From: CAZPKH01 sp964407165
GTDB lineage: Bacteria > Bacteroidota > Bacteroidia > Bacteroidales > Muribaculaceae
Assembly: GCA_964407165.1 (NCBI GenBank)
Contig: CAYOUJ010000047.1
Location: 1-19,034 of the forward strand
Reading direction: 5' to 3'
Length of the DNA stretch: 19,034 nt
Both the position numbers and the translations under genes were made by a program. Below are positions 13,779-19,034 of the stretch, piece by piece. Numbering within the stretch: the first letter of the stretch is position 1; every line of letters starts with the position of its first letter. The notes under the pieces were generated by a model. That model did not search any database and was not told where the DNA came from. It saw only the letters and a program-made list of their open reading frames with translations.

Positions 13779-13830
13779 ACTTAAATAATATGTTTTGAAA
13801 TTAACCTAAAGCTTTTCTCTTTTTCGGCGG

Positions 13831-13838
13831 CAAAGGTA
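13831..13838 (-). promoter_or_regulatory. -7 element of the BspA-like gene promoter
   Basis: TACCTTTG on the minus strand, about 52 bases upstream of the ATG at 13778, in an otherwise AT-rich leader. I do not see a clear TTG at 19-21 bases, which would suit an activator-dependent promoter. Confidence 0.6.
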
Positions 13839-13877
13839 CGGGCGATTTGCAAGGCGGAGGTTTCAGGAGTGTGCTAC

Positions 13878-13921
13878 GGAGTTTCAAAACTTTCGATTGC
13901 GGGTTTCAAAACGTGTGATTG
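13878..13921. promoter_or_regulatory. Tandem 22-bp direct repeat, candidate AraC-type operator
   Basis: Two head-to-tail 22-bp units (13878-13899 and 13900-13921) share 17 of 22 bases, including an identical GTTTCAAAAC core (13881-13890 and 13903-13912) and a shared GATTG. A 22-bp spacing places both cores on the same DNA face, which is the usual layout of AraC-family half-sites. It lies about 40 bases upstream of the BspA-like gene's -7 element and about 57 bases upstream of the regulator's start. Confidence 0.6.
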
Positions 13922-13966
13922 GTGTCATTTTGCGCGTTTTCGCTCAAAAATTACAGCAAAAATCAC

Positions 13967-13974
13967 TAACTTCG
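13967..13974 (+). promoter_or_regulatory. Possible -7 element of the AraC-type regulator gene
   Basis: TAACTTCG differs from TAnnTTTG at one position and is four bases before the ATG at 13979. No clear TTG partner is visible, so the call is weak. Confidence 0.35.
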
Positions 13975-13978
13975 CAGC

Positions 13979-15733
13979 ATGAACCGACACTCTATACCTG
14001 CATTTGCTGTCACATTGATTGCCGCGGTGGCGCTGCTGGGCGCTTGCGGTGATGCGGGGCGCGAGGGCGCCGCCCCGCTCCAAAAGGTACTCGGCCGCGG
14101 CGGCGCCGAGCTGACCGACTCTATCATGCGCCTGGCCTTCGAGGACCCATACCGAGCGCTCGACGTCATCAATCGATGCGACTCGGTCGACTCGCTGTCG
14201 GCCTGCAATGCCGACGCCCTGCGCGTGCTCGTCTATCACGACGTGCTCCAAAACCGCCCCATGGCACAGTTCTTCGCCCTGCGCGTCCACGACTCGCAGG
14301 ATTACAAGGAGTGCACCCCCATCGACTACACTACTAACAACCACAACATAGTCGAGCAATATATCTCCACCGGCGACTGGGACGAGGCGTTGACATACGT
14401 GCAGGAGACACTCCACCTGGCCGACAGCCTCGGCTCATGGCTCAACGCCGCCCAGGCCCACTATTACCGCTCGCAGATATGCTTCAACACCGGCGACACC
14501 CTGCAGGGCCTCGCCGACATGCGCAGCTCACTGGCAGACCTCGACCGCGTCGCCGGCACCGAGCAAAACTGGCGCGCCGCGCAAAACCGCGCCGCTATCA
14601 TAATGAACTTCATCTCCATGCTGGGCGACCACGGTCTGACCGCCCGCACCGACACTCTCCTGCCGCTCATGCAGTCCTCCGTGGCCAAGATGTGCGCCTG
14701 GCCCGACGTCGAGCCGGTGGCCGTCGACATGATGCAGGCGTCTATGCTCGGCACACTCATCGACACCGGTATACGCCGCGGCCGCACTGACTCGCTCGAC
14801 CTTTGGTATTCGCATTTGCAAGAATTGCCCTTCGCCCGAAGCCCCCTCGGCGTGGGCCTGCAAGTGCCATACCTTATATATAAAGGTGATTACGCTGCCG
14901 CCGACCGACTGCTCACCGAGGCGCTCAACCTGCTCGACAGCCAGGGCAGCGGCACGAGCTATGAGGCGTTGGAGCTGCTGCGCCTGCAGTTAGAAACATT
15001 GGAACGGTGCGGCGCCCCCGCGCCCCGCTCACTCGAGGTGGCCAATAAAATTATCGCCCTCTCCGACTCCCTCAGCCTCGACCGCGCCCGCGAGAACGCC
15101 GCCACCATTGCCACGCTCTACCGCGTCGAGGAGCGCGAGCGCGCATACGCCGCACAGCGGGCCGACCTCTCGCGCCTGCGCGTCACCGTCGTGGCCGTCA
15201 CTGTCATAGTCGTGCTTATATTGTTGCTGCTGTGGCGAGTGTGGGCTTACAACCGCACCCTCACACGCAAAAACCGCGCCGCGGCCCGCATGATCGACGA
15301 GATGTTGGATAGGAGCGGGGGGGCGCCCCCCCGCCCCGCCACAGCAACCCCTCTTACAGCGGGGCGCGAGGGCGCTGCCCCGCTCCAAACCACGGACGAC
15401 GACCGCCTCCTCTTCAACCGCCTCCGCCGCAAGATTATCGAGGAGAAGATGTACCTCAACCCCGACCTTACCCGCGATGAGCTGATACGCCTGTGCAACA
15501 TCCCCGCCTACCGCTTCGCGCGCCTCTTCGAGACCTGCGCGGGGATGCCCTACAAGGAGTACATCGCCTCGCTGCGCCTCGAGGAGGCCGCCCGCATGCT
15601 CCGCGAGCAGCCCAACCTCACCATCGAGGCCGTCGCCGCCGACTGCGGCTACCAGTCGAAAGTCACCTTCTACCGCCGCTTTGCCGACCGCTTCGGGCTC
15701 ACCCCCGCCCAATACCGCGCCGCGCGCCCCTAA
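13979..15733 (+). CDS. Membrane-anchored AraC-family regulator with periplasmic helical sensor
   Basis: A 584-residue protein with three parts. The N-terminus looks like a lipoprotein signal with lipobox LLGAC (Cys23). Residues about 40-400 are helical and TPR-like (for example WLNAAQAHYYRSQICFNTGD). A transmembrane helix (RVTVVAVTVIVVLILLLLW, about 401-419) leads to a cytoplasmic linker and a C-terminal AraC-type HTH (about 481-584, ending YRRFADRFGLTPAQYRAARP). This TPR/TM/HTH layout is common in Bacteroidetes one-component regulators. Two copies of a GC-rich palindrome encode the same AGREGAAPLQ, at residues 26-35, directly after the lipobox, and 461-470, in the linker before the HTH. Two degenerate relatives sit at residues about 344-351 and 446-452. 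It is divergent from the BspA-like gene, its likely target. Confidence 0.85.
   Translation: MNRHSIPAFAVTLIAAVALLGACGDAGREGAAPLQKVLGRGGAELTDSIMRLAFEDPYRALDVINRCDSVDSLSACNADALRVLVYHDVLQNRPMAQFFALRVHDSQDYKECTPIDYTTNNHNIVEQYISTGDWDEALTYVQETLHLADSLGSWLNAAQAHYYRSQICFNTGDTLQGLADMRSSLADLDRVAGTEQNWRAAQNRAAIIMNFISMLGDHGLTARTDTLLPLMQSSVAKMCAWPDVEPVAVDMMQASMLGTLIDTGIRRGRTDSLDLWYSHLQELPFARSPLGVGLQVPYLIYKGDYAAADRLLTEALNLLDSQGSGTSYEALELLRLQLETLERCGAPAPRSLEVANKIIALSDSLSLDRARENAATIATLYRVEERERAYAAQRADLSRLRVTVVAVTVIVVLILLLLWRVWAYNRTLTRKNRAAARMIDEMLDRSGGAPPRPATATPLTAGREGAAPLQTTDDDRLLFNRLRRKIIEEKMYLNPDLTRDELIRLCNIPAYRFARLFETCAGMPYKEYIASLRLEEAARMLREQPNLTIEAVAADCGYQSKVTFYRRFADRFGLTPAQYRAARP
14054..14080. repeat. 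GC-rich palindromic element, copy 3 (AraC-type gene, N-terminal)
   Basis: GCGGGGC, GCGAGGGCGCC, GCCCCGCTC in order. It differs from copy 4 at a single base. It encodes residues 26-35 (AGREGAAPLQ, the last residue completed by the flank), immediately after the lipobox cysteine. Confidence 0.85.
15009..15030. repeat. Degenerate relative of the GC-rich palindrome (minus orientation)
   Basis: Read on the minus strand it begins GAGCGGGGCGCGGGGGCGCC and lacks the full second arm. It encodes RCGAPAPRSL in the sensor region of the AraC-type protein. The match may be chance in GC-rich sequence. Confidence 0.4.
15315..15334. repeat. Perfect 20-bp G/C palindrome
   Basis: GCGGGGGGG followed by CG and CCCCCCCGC is identical to its reverse complement. 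It encodes SGGAPPRP 25 bases before copy 4 of the 27-bp element. It may be a related element or a homopolymer-expanded one. Confidence 0.55.
15359..15385. repeat. GC-rich palindromic element, copy 4 (AraC-type gene, linker)
   Basis: GCGGGGC, GCGAGGGCGCT, GCCCCGCTC in order, identical to copy 1 over 27 bases. It encodes residues 461-470 (AGREGAAPLQ), in the same frame and orientation as copy 3, in the cytoplasmic linker before the HTH domain. Confidence 0.85.
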
Positions 15734-15738
15734 CAAGA

Positions 15739-15806
15739 GACTAATCGACAGTCCATCGATAATTATCGGTTATAATCGATGATTATCGATGGGCTGTCGA
15801 TTAGTC
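15739..15806. terminator. 68-bp hairpin between convergent genes
   Basis: Thirty-base arms (15739-15768 and 15777-15806) pair with two mismatches, both compatible with G-U pairs, around an 8-base loop. It starts 6 bases after the AraC-type gene and ends 11 bases from the stop of the small coiled-coil gene, so it can end both transcripts. It carries ATCGATGATTATCGAT (15775-15790), also present in the palindrome at 11715-11740. Confidence 0.75.
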
Positions 15807-15816
15807 ATTTGCTTAA

Positions 15817-16161
15817 TTACCGGAGGGCGTCCGCGGCTCGCCGCAGGTAGTCTTCGGCGTTTGACGCCGCCGATCGCGCCGACTGCATTTTGTCCTGGTA
15901 AGTGTCCATATAGCTTGCCGCCTTGCGGTAATAGTCGCGGGCACGGTCCGCCTTGCCTTGGCGCAGGTAATACTCGGCGTCGTTCTGGGCGCTCCGGGCC
16001 TGGCGCAGGTAATACTCAGCGTCCGAGCGATAGCTCTCTGCCTGCCGCTCGCAATACTCGGCCTCGCGCTGGTAGCGCTTTGCTGCCGCCTCGTCGCGAC
16101 CCATTGCTGACGGTGTGCCCAGCAGCGCCGCAATGCATAATATGGTGATGATATGTTTCAT
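15817..16161 (-). CDS. Small secreted coiled-coil protein
   Basis: A 114-residue protein with a signal peptide (MKHIITILCIAALLGTPSAMG) followed by an almost wholly helical, charged sequence. Residues about 37-71 contain a repeat of about 14 residues, AEYYLRQARSAQND and AEYYLRQGKADRA, with EAEYCERQAESYRSD just before. Alanine, Arg, Glu and Tyr dominate, which suits a coiled coil in the periplasm or outside. I do not recognise a named family. A clear promoter (16169-16200) sits directly in front of the ATG, so the transcript is probably leaderless. It faces the AraC-type gene across a shared hairpin. Confidence 0.75.
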   Translation of the reverse strand: MKHIITILCIAALLGTPSAMGRDEAAAKRYQREAEYCERQAESYRSDAEYYLRQARSAQNDAEYYLRQGKADRARDYYRKAASYMDTYQDKMQSARSAASNAEDYLRRAADALR

Positions 16162-16168
16162 AGTCCCG

Positions 16169-16200
16169 CAAAGTTAGCACAAATTCCCCTAAAATCCCAA
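16169..16200 (-). promoter_or_regulatory. Promoter of the small coiled-coil gene, nearly leaderless
   Basis: On the minus strand TTG (16198-16200), a 21-base spacer and TAACTTTG (16169-16176). The ATG at 16161 starts seven bases further on, so little or no leader is left. Confidence 0.75.
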
Positions 16201-16267
16201 AAATCATGAGCATAATTGGCAATAATGCCACGGCCACTGGCGTTATTCGTTAAACGGACACTGCGTT

Positions 16268-16792
16268 ATGAGACTTCTGAAGATACTGCCCCTGATCCTC
16301 CTGTCCCTTGCACTTGCGGCCTGTAAGGATGAGGAGCACCCCGACACTCCCACGCTCCCCATCCGCCAGAAGCTTGCCCAGGTGGTGACGCCGGCCGACA
16401 ATCCCTCGTTCAACGCTCCCGCCGGCGACGCCCCCGAGAGCCACGTCATCAACTCGCTGCGCCAGCTCGCCGACCTGCCGGAGGGCACCGTCAGCGAGGC
16501 CATGTACACATTCTGCAGCGAGGTCGATTTCGCCAAATACTCTCTGGTGGTCACCACGGCAGAGATATACACCTCCGCCAGCTACGACGCCGACGGGCAG
16601 GTATGGTACAGCGCCTCGGCCAACTACGAGCTCACCGCCGACTACCGGCTCATTGTCACCTACACCAATGCAGACCTGCGGGCCACGGCAAAATACCCCG
16701 TCCGCTGCCTGCTGCAGTTCGCCTTCACCACCGACCGCCTCCCCGCCGACTGCACCCTCACCCTCACCGAGCGCCTCTCCACCGACAAGTAA
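16268..16792 (+). CDS. Small lipoprotein of unknown function
   Basis: A 174-residue protein with a lipoprotein signal, MRLLKILPLILLSLALAAC, with lipobox LAAC and the lipid-carrying Cys19, followed by the acidic KDEEHPDTP tether typical of Bacteroidetes surface-exposed lipoproteins. The rest is beta-rich (VVTTAEIYTSASYDADGQVWYSASANYEL would fit strands) and compact. I do not recognise the family. Its stop is only 17 bases from the stop of the convergent DUF4143 ATPase gene, and no hairpin separates them, unlike the other convergent pairs here. No TAnnTTTG promoter is visible upstream. Confidence 0.75.
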   Translation: MRLLKILPLILLSLALAACKDEEHPDTPTLPIRQKLAQVVTPADNPSFNAPAGDAPESHVINSLRQLADLPEGTVSEAMYTFCSEVDFAKYSLVVTTAEIYTSASYDADGQVWYSASANYELTADYRLIVTYTNADLRATAKYPVRCLLQFAFTTDRLPADCTLTLTERLSTDK

Positions 16793-16809
16793 AGAGTGCG
16801 CGTCGCATG

Positions 16810-18036
16810 CTAAAGTGCGTCCCTGCGCAGGAAGTCGCGCAGTGACAGATGACGTATCCCCTGCCACGTGTTAGGTGTTGTGGCGTCGAGTGAAACCACG
16901 TATTTCGGGTAATTGTCAGGTATTTGGGCCAAGTTGCCAAATTCCCGCTCCATCGTCTTGTCGTCGCCGAGCGTCAGTGCCGCTTGCACATAGCACGTCT
17001 CGCCTCCACGCTGCGCTACGAAATCTATTTCGTGCGTGCCCGTCACGCCCACTTCCACTTGATACTCCATGAATGTCAAGTGGTTGTAAACCAAGTTTTC
17101 AACAATCTGCCCGCGGCTCTGCGGCCCGTAACCTACCACAGCGTTGCGAAGGCCCACATCGCCGTAATAATATTTCTCGCCGATTTCAAACCGCCGCTTT
17201 CCGATAATGTCATAGCGGCTTACCTTGCTGACTATGAACGCCTGCGCAAGATAGTCCATGTATGTAAGCACGGACGCCGGCGCCATGTTCGTCCCTTGCG
17301 ACTTCAGATAGCCGCTGATGCTCTTCGCGGTGAACAGGTTGCCGATGTTGTCGCACACAAACTGCACCAGCCGCTCCAGAAAATTGGTGTTGCGCACCCC
17401 GAAACGCTCCACCACGTCGCGATACACTATGCTGCTGTGCACCGTTTGAAGATACTCATACGCCACCCGGTCGGTCAGTGTGAGATTGGTCAGATACGGC
17501 ATTCCCCCGAAGCGCATATACATCTGAAGCGCATCCTCCCCTTCCTCAAGAGAGTGAAACTCTATAAACTCAGGGTACGACAAACTCTGTACCGCCACCT
17601 CGATATAACGCCCCGTGAGCAACGTCGCAAGTTCTCCTGAGAGCATTTTCGAGTTGCTCCCCGTCACATAGATGTCTGTGTCGGGCCGCAGAAGCAGTGA
17701 CCGCAGAACTTTCTCAAACTCCGCGATCCCCTGTATCTCGTCGATGAACACCGCACACCGCCGGTGTCCCTCCATCTCTCGGCAGATGTAATGGTTAAGG
17801 GTCTGATAGTCGCGAAGATGGTCAAAACGCAGGTCCTCGAGGTTGAGATAGACAATGTGCACGTCACTGTCTTGCTCAATCAAATGCTTCATTATCAGGA
17901 ACAGAATGTAGCTCTTGCCCACGCGCCGCATGCCCGTGAGCACCTTGATGATGGGCTTGCCGACGTACGGCAACAGCCGCTCAACATACCTCGGCCGTCC
18001 CATCAGTCCGGCCGGTATAAAATCCTTGGCCTCCAT
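16810..18036 (-). CDS. AAA-type ATPase with DUF4143 domain
   Basis: A 408-residue ATPase. The N-terminal AAA_14 domain has Walker A GMRRVGKS (residues 35-42) and Walker B CAVFIDEIQ (94-102), with YVTGSNSKMLSGELATLLTGR as the sensor segment. The C-terminal half (about 200-390) is the DUF4143 domain, which resembles a nuclease-like fold and ends with YVVSLDATTPNTWQGIRHLS. The family is widespread and abundant in Bacteroidales; its cellular role is not known. The ATG at 18036 fits a promoter -7 element at 18066. A pair of inverted repeats (18079-18140) covers the region upstream. It is convergent with the lipoprotein gene. Confidence 0.92.
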   Translation of the reverse strand: MEAKDFIPAGLMGRPRYVERLLPYVGKPIIKVLTGMRRVGKSYILFLIMKHLIEQDSDVHIVYLNLEDLRFDHLRDYQTLNHYICREMEGHRRCAVFIDEIQGIAEFEKVLRSLLLRPDTDIYVTGSNSKMLSGELATLLTGRYIEVAVQSLSYPEFIEFHSLEEGEDALQMYMRFGGMPYLTNLTLTDRVAYEYLQTVHSSIVYRDVVERFGVRNTNFLERLVQFVCDNIGNLFTAKSISGYLKSQGTNMAPASVLTYMDYLAQAFIVSKVSRYDIIGKRRFEIGEKYYYGDVGLRNAVVGYGPQSRGQIVENLVYNHLTFMEYQVEVGVTGTHEIDFVAQRGGETCYVQAALTLGDDKTMEREFGNLAQIPDNYPKYVVSLDATTPNTWQGIRHLSLRDFLRRDAL

Positions 18037-18065
18037 ATTGTTTTAGCTATAATTAAAACTTTTTG

Positions 18066-18073
18066 CAAATATA
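18066..18073 (-). promoter_or_regulatory. -7 element of the DUF4143 ATPase promoter
   Basis: TATATTTG on the minus strand lies about 29 bases before the ATG at 18036. It sits in the loop of a small inverted repeat (AAAACTTTTTG, 18055-18065, with CAAAAAGTTTT, 18074-18084), so the promoter is embedded in symmetric sequence. Confidence 0.6.
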
Positions 18074-18078
18074 CAAAA

Positions 18079-18140
18079 AGTTTTCGATATAACTAAAACT
18101 TTTGCATAATTTCCCAAAAGTTTTAGTTATATCGAAAACT
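18079..18140. repeat. Perfect 26-bp inverted repeat upstream of the DUF4143 ATPase
   Basis: The arms 18079-18104 and 18115-18140 are exactly complementary and enclose a 10-base loop. A partial direct copy of the arm (AAAACTTTTTGCA) lies nearer the gene at 18055-18067, making two overlapping hairpins. The arms cover the -33 area and bases upstream of the promoter, which suits an operator; it could also be the end of a miniature mobile element. Confidence 0.8.
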
Positions 18141-18141
18141 C

Positions 18142-18168
18142 TCCGTTTCTTCCGTTTCTGTCGTTTCT
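18142..18168. repeat. 9-bp tandem repeat TCCGTTTCT, three units
   Basis: TCCGTTTCT, TCCGTTTCT and GTCGTTTCT in tandem between the inverted repeat and the GC-rich repeat. Confidence 0.75.
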
Positions 18169-18184
18169 GTATGAGATACTTAAG

Positions 18185-18236
18185 GTTTGCGGCCAAGGCG
18201 GGGATGCGCGGCCGCCGGTGGCCGCCCTCCTTACTT
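18185..18236 (-). repeat. GC-rich dispersed repeat, intergenic copy
   Basis: On the minus strand it begins AAGTAAGGAGGGCGGCC and ends TTGGCCGCAAAC, the same ends as 6778-6828 in the membrane protein gene. The 22-23 bases between are similar, differing by small changes. It starts four bases beyond the stop codon of the gene ending at 18241. Confidence 0.8.
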
Positions 18237-18240
18237 ACTC

Positions 18241-18840
18241 TTATGCCTGTATCTCCGCAAGCACCTTCTTCTTCTTGCGGTTCCACGCGGTAGCGAATGC
18301 TATCCAATAGACCACTAAGTAAACGAGCATGAGTATTATACACCCATCCTTGGTGAGGCCGGTCATGGTCACCGCCAACAACACTATCAGCGTAATCCAG
18401 CAGAATTTCCATCTGAGATACGGACGGAGTGTCTCCAAGGTATAGACAGGGACGATGTTAGGATCTTTGAGTCCGCTGACCATAGCCCAGTCGTGGAGTA
18501 CGCTGAGACGCGCGCGCCGGTTTTTGGTTTGCGCGAAGATGTTAGCGAGCCGGAGGTAGCACTGTGTCTTGTAGGCATACACCGCGTTGCAGCCGGCCAA
18601 CGCCACGAAAGGCGGCCGCTGCAGCCCTCCAAGCAAGTCGTAGAGACGCATCGTCGCGCTCTCGTATTGCTTGGCAAACATCTCTTCCTGGCTGTAGTTG
18701 ATGGCGAGGTCGCAGTAGTCGAGGAAGTCTTGCTCGTCGGTAAACGTGGCGTCGGCCACCATCGGAAGGTTAGGCACAACCTCTTTGATCGGTTTGTCAC
18801 TCAGGTTAAACTGGCGGAGTAATTCAGTGTAGGAGCTCAT
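18241..18840 (-). CDS. Unknown protein with two C-terminal transmembrane helices
   Basis: A 199-residue protein. Residues 1-143 are soluble and mainly helical (MSSYTELLRQFNLSDKPIKE, then AKQYESATMRLYDLLGG and YKTQCYLRLANIFAQ, which look like helical repeats). Two hydrophobic segments follow (about 145-162 and 166-186), then a basic tail NRKKKKVLAEIQA. It would be anchored with the helical part on one side of the membrane. The start is the ATG at 18840 because a full promoter lies just upstream (18868-18898); the longer frame from 18912 would begin upstream of that promoter. I do not recognise the family. Confidence 0.8.
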   Translation of the reverse strand: MSSYTELLRQFNLSDKPIKEVVPNLPMVADATFTDEQDFLDYCDLAINYSQEEMFAKQYESATMRLYDLLGGLQRPPFVALAGCNAVYAYKTQCYLRLANIFAQTKNRRARLSVLHDWAMVSGLKDPNIVPVYTLETLRPYLRWKFCWITLIVLLAVTMTGLTKDGCIILMLVYLVVYWIAFATAWNRKKKKVLAEIQA

Positions 18841-18867
18841 TTTGTGATGTTTTTTTGATTTACACCG

Positions 18868-18898
18868 CAAAGATAGCCCATCGCGCACGCCCCACCAA
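18868..18898 (-). promoter_or_regulatory. Promoter of the two-helix membrane protein gene
   Basis: On the minus strand TTG (18896-18898, in TTTGG), a 20-base spacer and TATCTTTG (18868-18875). It leaves a leader of about 25 bases before the ATG at 18840. Confidence 0.78.
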
Positions 18899-18939
18899 AC
18901 ATTTCCCCACATTTGCGGCCAACCGCGACCATTTAGTGA

Positions 18940-18999
18940 CCTAACCCGCGGTTTAGGTAGGCGAGGCGCCCTCGCGTCGCGTCGCCAGACATGTCTACC
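18940..18999. repeat. Cluster of palindromes at the right edge
   Basis: Near-palindrome CCTAACCCGCGGTTTAGG (18940-18957) is followed by GGTAG (18956-18960) and CTACC (18995-18999), which enclose GGCGA/TCGCC arms (18960-18964, 18982-18986) and the palindrome AGACATGTCT (18987-18996). The inner GAGGCGCCCTCGCG resembles the loop of the in-gene GC-rich elements. Nothing coding is visible from here to the edge of the window. Confidence 0.5.
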
Positions 19000-19034
19000 C
19001 GCCCCTCCGCAAGAAGTGGTATTTTAGCTCCGCA

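Noticed and set aside
18079..18236. Possible miniature insertion element or CRISPR-like array
   Set aside because: There are no regularly spaced repeats with unique spacers, and no target-site duplication is visible; I kept it as inverted repeat plus dispersed repeat.
18053..18412. Minus-strand open frame of 119 codons across the inverted repeat and GC-rich repeat
   Set aside because: It spans non-coding repeats and overlaps the 3' end of the better-supported gene 18241-18840 in another frame.

Overview
The window looks like chromosomal DNA of a high-GC member of the Bacteroidales; a Muribaculaceae-like gut bacterium is my guess and is not proven. Support for the order: at least five promoters fit the Bacteroidetes form (TTG or TTTG, 19-21 bases, TAnnTTTG), Shine-Dalgarno sequences are weak or absent, and there is a BspA-type leucine-rich-repeat protein with the C-terminal YYDLTGRQV motif, a TPR/transmembrane/AraC-type regulator and a DUF4143 ATPase. 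No phage, insertion sequence, CRISPR array or rRNA is visible.

Layout, left to right: the 3' end of an unrecognised gene (3-224); an M18 aminopeptidase and an L-cysteine desulfidase-like protein (CyuA/UPF0597), both on the minus strand (313-2984); a secreted L,D-transpeptidase with a very basic linker (3199-3969); a beta-carbonic anhydrase (4017-4556) divergent from tRNA-Ser(GGA) (4718-4805); a minus-strand run obgE, multi-pass membrane protein, phoH (8614 down to 4876); a minus-strand nonulosonic (sialic/legionaminic-type) acid run of a NeuC/LegG epimerase, a CMP-sugar synthetase and a CBS-nucleotidyltransferase (11679 down to 8714); a BspA-like surface protein (11805-13778) divergent from a membrane-anchored AraC-type regulator (13979-15733); a small secreted coiled-coil protein (15817-16161); a small lipoprotein (16268-16792); a DUF4143 ATPase (16810-18036); and a two-helix membrane protein (18241-18840).

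How the genes work together: NeuC/LegG, the CMP-synthetase and the nucleotidyltransferase would provide steps at the start and end of nonulosonic acid activation, but the synthase (NeuB/LegI) and the LegB/LegC steps are not in the window. The AraC-type regulator and the BspA-like gene share a divergent 200-base promoter region with a tandem 22-bp direct repeat, a plausible operator for control of the surface protein.

The most unusual signal is in the repeats. (1) A GC-rich palindrome of about 27 bp lies in frame inside three unrelated coding sequences, with two copies in the AraC regulator that both encode AGREGAAPLQ, plus two degenerate relatives. (2) A second GC-rich family makes a 150-bp, 50-codon in-frame insertion in a loop of the membrane protein, and a 52-bp relative lies just past the stop of the last gene. 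(3) Most intergenic spaces hold short tandem repeats with 7-bp or 9-bp units whose sequence differs at each locus. (4) Three convergent gene pairs, and the tRNA/phoH pair, are separated by long, nearly perfect hairpins, some of which are built from those short repeats. Apart from the listed elements, no intergenic stretch exceeds about 300 bases without a gene.
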